36,710 bases of DNA, from contig JADQAV010000052.1 in NCBI GenBank assembly GCA_019775845.1, forward strand, positions 1-36,710, in the 5' to 3' direction. This DNA comes from Myrmaecium sp. VS I D KN 1 (Eukaryota; Ascomycota; Dothideomycetes; Valsariales; Valsariaceae). Under the pieces are notes generated by a model, which saw only the letters and a program-made list of their open reading frames with translations, did not search any database and was not told the origin of the DNA. Position 1 is the stretch's first letter; every line of letters begins with the position of its first letter. This document shows, in pieces, positions 30,201-36,710 of the stretch. The translations under genes and the position numbers were made by a program.

Positions 30201-33200
30201 ATTGGAGAGAGCTCCCGCGCAGTCGATGTTCAGCGTGAACTGTACCACATGTGCATTGAGCAGTATGGGAATGATCACCCCGAGACTGTCTCCGTCTACA
30301 CTACCTTCGTCCAGCTGCTCAAGGAGACCAAGAAGATCGACGAGCTCACGACTTATGAGGTCCAAGCTTATCAAATGGCCCGCAACAGCTTGTCTCTTAC
30401 CGACACGGCTTTGGTCAAGAAGGCTCTCGGCATCGTCAAACACTACGAAGAGATCAAGGACATCTCCAAGGCTGAGCAGATTCTTGTCGAGCTGTGGCAG
30501 GCCATCTCTCGCGAAGCTCAAACTCAAAAGACAGAGTTGTACCAGGAGCGCAAGTTCCAAGTCACCTGGGAATACATATCCTTCCTGGAAAAGTACTCGC
30601 GCACGCAAGACGTGAAGAACATTCTGCTTGGTGTTTGGTCAGAATACAAGGAGGTCTTGTCAACCACAACGGACACAACGTTGGTCAACAGCACAGTGGC
30701 CCAGAACATTCTGATGATTGGTCAGAAACTGCAGAAGCTCCAACAGCTTGAGGTCTCACACAATATCTACCACGCTCTCTGGTCATTTGCCAAGCGGACC
30801 AACCGGCAGACGGCTGAGTGGGCGAGCGAGTCCGCGACACTGCTTACAGAGACGACTCTCCAGCTTGTCAAGAGGGCTCCGACCGCGAACACGGACACCT
30901 CGGAGGAGGAGACCCTTCTTCTGGAGTTGTTCGAATCGTCCCTCTCCACTATCCTGACAAACACCACCACCTCCAAGACAACCTCGAAAATCCAGTCCTC
31001 CTTCATCAATACCGCGCAGACGTTGAGCACACGGTACGCCAGCGAGAAGAAATGGACTGAGCTTATCGGCATCAGCACCAAGTCCTTGCAGCTCATCTGG
31101 CCTGAGATCTTTACGCGTGAAAAGGCGGTGCTCGTGCAGCAGAACCGGCCGCAGGCACTTACGGTGGCGAAGAACCTGGCGGTTGCTTACTTCAACCAGC
31201 GCCAGATCCCCAAGGCAGAGGAGATCTACAGCTACATCTTCCAAGCCAGCAAGACCCTCAAGCCAGAAGATACCGTCTTCACCACCGCCGCGGACGATCT
31301 CATCACCTTCTACGAGACCACTTACCAGTATGACAAGGTCGTCAGTACTCTCGTGGAAGTGTACACCGTCCAGAAGAGTGGCCTCAAGCCTGATCACCCG
31401 ACCACAGTCAAGACGGCGTACCGCCTGGCGAAGTTCTGCCTGGAGCTGGGGAAGGTCAAGGAGGCGGAGAAATACTTTTACGAGATCTTCCTCGCTTTCA
31501 AGCCTACCGCGGACACGGTCAAACCCGAGGCTGTCGAGGCCACGCTCGCGCTCGCGAAGCTGCACCAAGAGCAGAAGCACTGGGAGGATGCGCGTCACTT
31601 CTACGACCTGTTGTGGAAGACCTTCCTCCGCCAGGACCGCGGCTACACCTGGACGGAGGAGTTGGCTGCGAGCATCTTCTTCGGCATCTACAATGTGCTC
31701 GAGGTCCACATCAAGGTTGACTACAACACCTTGAAGAAGGTGTCACTCGACTACAAGGAGCGCTGCATCAAGCTCTTCGGCGTTGACAGCGAGGTCACGA
31801 TTGATGCGATCTTACATTTGGCCTCCGTGTACGAGCGCAGCGAGGATACCCGCAGCGAGGCCATCTCCTTGTATGAACAGGTCTTTAGCTCCACGACCAC
31901 TGCTCAGACTTCCATGACCACGGTCCGAAAGATCACCCAGGCAAGGCAGCGGCTTGGGCAGCTTTACGCGTCACAAACCTCCACAACCACGAAGGCGGTC
32001 ACGCTGTACACTGAGGAGTATCAGAAGACTGTCACTGCGCGTGGCTATGCATCCCGGGAGGCGTTACAGCAGCTCAGCAAGATCGTCGAAACCACCGCCA
32101 AGCAGCAGACTAAGGAGGCCGTCACTAAGACGATGCAGATGCTTCAGACCATCACGAAGGAGATCATCCACAGCGAGACGGACTCTCAGAAGCTCTATGA
32201 GTCCGCCACTGCCATCGCCAAAATGTACCTCCTCCTGAACCAGAAGGATACGGCGGTCACCATGGCCAAGGAGATGCGTCATCAAGCCATCACGCAAGAC
32301 TTCACGAATACCAAGACTATCTCTCTGGATGGCGTCGACCGTCGCTCCTACGTCTTCATCGTCGCCTTCGAGCAGACCATCACCGGCAGCGAAAACACGA
32401 ACTTCTCGGATCTGCTCGCCGACCTCATGACCGAGAGCCTGCTCTACCAGGCCTACACCCAGTCCATCACGAGCAACGCCAAGTTCGAAGTGACCTTCAG
32501 CCAAGGCTGCCGCCTCGCCCTCTTCTACAGCCAGAAGAAGCGGATGGACGAGTACGAGCGCACGACCGCGGACCTCTACAAGCGTTTCGCCGGCTTCCTC
32601 CAGACGACCGAGTCCGCAGCGCTGAAGGAGCTCTTTGACATCTGCCTGCTCGAGATCGGCAAGGCCGAAGGCGGCGTGGGCGTGCTCGAGGTTTCCAGCG
32701 CGACCATCTTCAAGTACCTTGAAACGTCCAAGTTCACAGAGGCGCATGACCTTGCGTCGGTGCTCTTCAAGTTCGTCACGCTTCGCGGCGGCTTCGTCGA
32801 CCAGCTTAGCCTTGAGCTTGGTTTCAAGCTTGCTGTTGCGCTCGCCGGCCGCGGTGCGACGAAGAAGGTGCCTTCGGACGAGAAGCAGCGCCAGCAGCTG
32901 CTCAACCTTTCTTCCTCCATACTGCAGGAAGTTCTCGCCACCTTTAGCCGGCTGCGCATCGAACTCACCTCGCTGCCCATCACCGAGCTCAATGAGCTTG
33001 CGGCCCTGCTCGGCGAGCAAGGCAACTACGAACCCTTGGAGGTAAGTTTCCCTTCAACAAACCCCCCGTCGCAAGAATGCCTCACTAACACCAACACAGA
33101 AACTCCTCACCACCCTATGGAGCACGCGCCAGCACCGGCCGACGTGGTCTCCCAGCATGACCCTACGGCTCGGGCACCTCCTCATCAGCGTACAGGAGCT

Positions 33201-33942
33201 GCGCGGACAGCACGCCGCCGCCCTCCATCTCGCCGCAGATCTGACCTACAACCTGCTCCGCGTCTGGGGCCCCGCCGACCCGAGCACGGTGTCGACGGTG
33301 CGCTTGCTCGCGAGCCTGCACGCACGCGGGGGAGACCACAGCGCCGCGGCCGCCGCGCACGAGGACCTGCTCCGTCACCTGCTCAGCGCGGTGGGCGAAG
33401 GGGTTGTCCCAGTCGAGCAGGCGGCGGCCATCGCGGCGGAGGAGGCGGAACTGCTGCGCGCCGCGTATGTGCGCAACGGCGGCTGGAAGGGCCTCGATGA
33501 CGCCGCCGTGCACGAGGCGCTGTGGGCGCAGCTCGATACCGCGTTTGCCGGCCAGCGCGCGTGGAGCGAGGCGGCGGCCGTCAAAGCCGGTGGGCCGAGC
33601 GGCTGGAGCGTGAAGGACAAGGTCGATGACGTGGTCGGGATCTGGCAGCCGCCGCGGAGCTTCGCGTTCCTGGTCGAGGAGGAGGCGGTCGAGGGGGAGA
33701 AGAAGCATGAGAACCACCTTCGTCGGACGAGCGGTCTGCTGGCGGGCTGGACGGGCGGCGCGGTGTTCGATCAGCCTGCCGCGACGACGCTGGCCTGGCG
33801 GACGATGGAGGATGGGGTTGGGATGCAGAAGCGGAGGCAGCTGAAGGAGCAGCAGAAGGTGTATACTGAGGTGCGGAGCGATAGCATCATCTCCCTGCCT
33901 GAGGGAGTAACGACGACGTCGACGACGGTGGAGAGGAAGTAG
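27298..33942 (+). CDS. Large NLR-like STAND protein: P-loop NTPase plus TPR-like repeats
   Basis: Four exons (27298-27329, 27394-28541, 28606-33041, 33100-33942) give 2152 residues. A Ser/Asn/Thr-rich disordered start is followed by a helical domain (about 120-310). The NACHT-type NTPase has Walker A GKPGSGKS at 360-367 and Walker B VLVVDGLD with Asp 465, then a sensor-like IVMSRPL. A winged-helix-like region (SILAWVLAAERPFKVTEIKE) follows. From about 840 to 1560 are helical repeats with TPR-like spacing, including the HPET and DHPTTVKTAYRLAKFC forms of fungal kinesin-light-chain-type TPRs. The last 280 residues are another helical region. Fungal STAND proteins act as switches in incompatibility and recognition of non-self; the trigger here is unknown. 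The N-terminal effector class is not one I recognise. Introns 1-3 (64, 64 and 58 nt) have GTAAGT/GTAAGC donors, and the frame is intact over 6.4 kb. TPR-type rather than WD40 or ankyrin repeats make up the sensor arm. Confidence 0.86.
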
Positions 33943-34776
33943 ATTAGGATTATGGTAGAATTTTTGATTAATGAATGATATGGGGAAGTGTTAGGGAAGG
34001 AGAACAGATTGTATTGACAGCAAAAAGATGATGGGAGGATCGTTGGATAACGCGAAATTGTTCAAGGCGGATGTACCGTACGTAGTTATGATTTGGATAG
34101 ATAATGAGGAGTTTCGGTTGGTATGTAACTTAGCAAGTCTCGATGTGCATGCCTGATATTGACTTGCCCACACATTCAATGAGCCTCTCGACATTCCTTC
34201 GTAATCATAAGAATCACCACATGCTCAAAGATGTCATCCCATCCCGTCCTCTTCCTCTCTCCCCTTGTAGGCCATATACCCTTTTTTCCTACCCAATCCC
34301 CTCCATCATCATATACAAAGAGCAGTGTAGCCAAGCCCCTAAGTAAGTGTATATGGGCCAGGCCAGGCAGAGAAGAAGTAGAATGAATCTCAATATATCT
34401 TTGGAAATCTACAAGAAGGTATATATATATGTGTGCTCTGTAGTTATTTCAACAACAGCCGTCGTCTCGTCTGGAAAAGGGTCGGGTACCGTTGATTCCG
34501 TCCGGACCAGCGACGGAGAAGGAAGGGAAAAAAATGAAGAATAGAATAAGTGAAATGAAAAGAAGAAAGAGAAGAAAGAAGAAGAAGAAAGGGGGCTGAT
34601 AGAGAAAACTCAGCCCCATCCATGTTGAAAGAACCTCTCCATCCCGATGTATAAAGAGCCCTTCAAACCCTCTCATGCTCATCTCGAAGCGCTCGCGAAA
34701 AAGGTATCCAAACCAAGACGCGAAGAAGGGTAGAAGAAGAAGAAGAAAGTAGTCCATCCCCACAACCACCCCACTA
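33943..34776. other. Convergent intergenic region
   Basis: Between the stop codons of the STAND gene and the transcription-factor gene. It is AT-richer than the genes and contains TATATATATGTG near 34422 and a 39-base purine run. It fits two 3' untranslated regions; no gene is supported. Confidence 0.5.
34557..34595. repeat. Polypurine (GAA-rich) tract
   Basis: Thirty-nine consecutive purines, mostly GAA/GAAA units ending in GGGGG, in the 3' flank shared by two convergent genes. On the minus strand, which is the sense strand of the transcription-factor gene, it is a pyrimidine run. Confidence 0.75.
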
Positions 34777-36655
34777 TCATCCCCACCACCACCGCCACCC
34801 CTCCCCTCCAGACGCCGCCGTCATCGACGCGGTCCCCAGCTCTCCCGTCCCCACCGGTCCTCCTGCTCCTGCTCCCGCTGCACCCGCTGCTCCTCCACCC
34901 ATCGTCCCCTGCCCACCCATCCCATTCGTCGCCCCGCCGGCATCGCCCCAAGAGCCCGTGCTCATCCAGTCGCGCATGGCGATGTCGAAGCCCGTCTGCG
35001 GGCCCGGGCCGAGGTCGAGGAAGTCGTCGGAGACGTTCATGTCGCCTGGATGTTGTTGTGGTTGGTGATGACGATGCTCGTGGTGTTGTTGATGATATGA
35101 CATGTCTTGGAAGGCGTAGTTGGGATACGGTTGTTGTGGATGTTGCTGGTGGGGGTGGGGGTATTGTTGCTGCTGCATGTGACCGTGGTGGGTGGCCTGG
35201 GAGGCCCAGAGTGAGACGTCATGGCGGCTGTGATCATTGTGATATGTGTCGGACGGGTTGGATCGTTGACGATGGAGGTGCTGCAAGGGCGGCGAGGGTT
35301 GCAACTGCGCATGTTCTTGCCCTGGCGACAAGACTGGAATCCGTGCCTCCCACGTCGACCGATGCTGCTGCTGTTGTTGCTGTTGCTGTTGCTGTTGTGG
35401 GTGTTGTTGTGGCTGTTGATGCTGCGGTTGTTGCTGCGGTTGGTGCCGCTGCCACTCCGCCCGTTCGTCGCCAGTGGTATCCATTTCTGACCGTTCGACT
35501 TTGGTAACACCGTTCCCTCCCCCACCAGCCTCCATCCGTGGCTCGCTCTCTTGCCTCTCCTTCCCTTTCTCCATGACCTTGGCCACCCACTGTCTTAGTC
35601 GTCCCACCCGCTTCCAATAATGCCAGAACACGTCGCGCTCGCCGTCACGATCAGTATCCGGACCGACCAAGACGGCCATACGGTGCTCGATCTCGACCAC
35701 CATGCGCGTCGCGTCAAGGACGCGCACGAGCTCCTGGACCTCGAGCTTGACGTCAACATCAGCGGCCTGGGCGGCGAGCGAGAGACGGATCGCCAGAATG
35801 AGGCAGAGTCCCAGGGCGACCCACTGGAAGTTGGTGAAGTGGCGCTCGGCGCCCGATGGGTGGTGGAGGTAGGGGTGAAGCATGCTCGTGGCGGAGATGA
35901 GACCGGTGGTGAGCAGGGTGCGACGGAGGGGCGACCAGGGCAGCGGGGAGGATATCGGGGGCACGGGGGCGGAGCCGGTGGGGGCGGGCGGCGGAGGTTG
36001 TGGGAGACGCGAGAGGAGGCAGATCTGGGTGAGGTACAGGCAGGCGGTGTGGTAATGCGTTTCGAGAAGGAAGGAGGCCGAGAGCGGGTACGGGAGACTG
36101 TCCTTGAGGGAACGGAGGCAGGAGAGGAGGTCCTGAATGTGATGCTGCAGGGTGGGCGAAGGGTGGTGGAGCTCGGAAGCATGGTTCGAGGAGAGCTGGC
36201 CGATTTTTTCGAGATAGTGGAGGACAGTGGTGAGGGGTTGGATGTATCGGTCGTGCGGAGCGGCGTCGGAGGTAGCGATTCGGTTGGCGCAAGCCTCGAT
36301 GAAGGGAGAATATGGAAAGGTGGTGAGTCTCTGCAAGAGAACGGAGAAGCTGCACGGATGGTCAGATGATAAGGCAAAGGGGGGAGCGATGATGCGGAAG
36401 GGTTACTTGGCGGCGAGGTAGTAGACTCCGAGGACGGCGCGGTCCATCTCGACATCGGACGCGGCCGTCTCCTGCACGGAGTCCGCGAGGGAGTCGGAAG
36501 GGAACTGCGCGGCGGCTGACTTGGAGGATTTGCCGGCATTGCTCGGCCGCGGTCGGTCCATCCGCAGTTCCATGACGATGCTGACGGCAAGCTGGAGGAA
36601 CTGCGCGTGACGGCGCGGACGGGCGTGGTATTGGCTCCTGCGGTGGAAGAAGAGC
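34777..36655 (-). CDS. Fungal-specific transcription factor, C-terminal part (runs off the window)
   Basis: Two exons are visible on minus (36407-36637, 34777-36349), joined by a GTAACC...GTGCAG intron of 57 nt; an acceptor at 36638-36639 shows that more exons lie upstream, near or beyond the window edge. The visible 600 or so residues match the regulatory middle-homology region of Zn2Cys6 factors: RRHAQFLQLAVSIVMELRMD, AVLGVYYLAA, then helices through ACLYLTQICLL and QWVALGLCLILAIRLSLAAQ. The DNA-binding zinc cluster is not in view. From about residue 300 the chain becomes Gln/His/Pro-rich with a run of 11 Gln, and it ends in a Gly/Ala tail; such regions often serve in activation. The target genes are unknown; it is too far from the P450/DUF1772 group (about 16 kb) to be assigned to them. 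The start is outside the visible exons. Confidence 0.8.
35362..35398 (-). repeat. CAG/CAA repeat coding polyglutamine
   Basis: On minus, mixed CAG and CAA codons encode about 11 Gln in a row within the transcription factor, with further Gln/His runs on both sides. The mixed codons make the tract less prone to slippage than pure CAG. Confidence 0.85.
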
Positions 36656-36691
36656 GGTCAGCACACGGACATCGCAGACAAATTGAGCACC

Positions 36692-36710
36692 GGGGGGGGG
36701 GGGGGGGGGG
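36692..36710. other. Terminal run of 19 G, probably artefact
   Basis: The window ends in 19 consecutive G after GAGCACC. A pure G homopolymer of this length at an edge is more likely a sequencing or assembly artefact than genome sequence, and it lies where upstream exons of the transcription factor should follow. Confidence 0.7.

Noticed and set aside
29019-30608. 529-residue minus-strand open frame inside the STAND gene
   Set aside because: Antisense shadow created by strong third-position bias of the coding strand.
30783-31709. 308-residue minus-strand open frame
   Set aside because: Antisense shadow of the TPR-like region of the STAND gene.
35620-36369. 249-residue plus-strand open frame
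   Set aside because: Antisense to the transcription-factor helices, with no independent signature.
1-36710. LTR, LINE or DNA-transposon coding regions, CRISPR arrays, rRNA
   Set aside because: No reverse transcriptase, integrase or transposase motifs were seen outside or inside the RIP tract, no spaced direct-repeat array, and no rRNA-like sequence.

Overview
The window is a chromosome end from a filamentous ascomycete (Pezizomycotina). It opens with CCCTAA telomere repeats, followed by an AT-rich stretch almost stripped of CA and TG dinucleotides, the mark of repeat-induced point mutation (RIP). The genes are split by short introns (about 50-85 nt) with fungal GTRNGT donors, CTRAY-like branch sites and YAG acceptors. 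The protein families (LaeA-like methyltransferase, NmrA-like, DUF1772, fungal P450, NACHT-like STAND protein, fungal transcription-factor domain) are typical of Pezizomycotina. A Dothideomycete is possible, but I cannot settle the class from this sequence.

Layout. 1-540: telomere and RIP-mutated subtelomere. 1071-2788 (+): UNC93-like membrane transporter. 4167-5733 (+) and 5751-7761 (-): two paralogous AIG1/GIMAP-like GTPases placed tail to tail, one of which carries an extra C-terminal repeat domain. 8456-9536 (-): LaeA-like methyltransferase. 10280-10717 (+): small secreted four-cysteine protein. About 11180-11720 (-): remains of a sugar-porter MFS gene, followed at 12056 by an interstitial telomere tract. 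12129-13216 (-): NmrA-like protein. 13755-14606 (+): unknown membrane-anchored protein. 15164-15797 (-): DUF1772 protein. 17283-19304 (-): cytochrome P450. 22132-22496 (-): small conserved-looking protein. 24120-24896 (+): unknown protein. 27298-33942 (+): about 2,150-residue P-loop/TPR-like NLR-type protein. 34777 to the right edge (-): glutamine/histidine-rich transcription factor, cut by the edge. The window ends in a run of 19 G.

How it fits together. The telomere-proximal 20 kb mixes fast-evolving, accessory-type genes: GTPase pair, candidate effector, oxidising enzymes, a methyltransferase and a decayed transporter. It also has long gene-free gaps and two internal telomere tracts, as expected of a recombining subtelomere. 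The P450, DUF1772, NmrA-like and methyltransferase genes resemble tailoring and regulatory parts of a secondary-metabolite locus, but there is no PKS, NRPS, terpene synthase or other core enzyme here. The GTPase pair and the large STAND protein are candidates for self/non-self recognition or stress signalling; that is inference from family type.

A feature that crosses gene boundaries is compositional. In many genes on both strands the third codon position is C-rich in the 5' part and becomes G-rich in the 3' part. Exon coordinates were read by eye from splice signals and frame continuity; every spliced model given as complete adds up to a whole number of codons.
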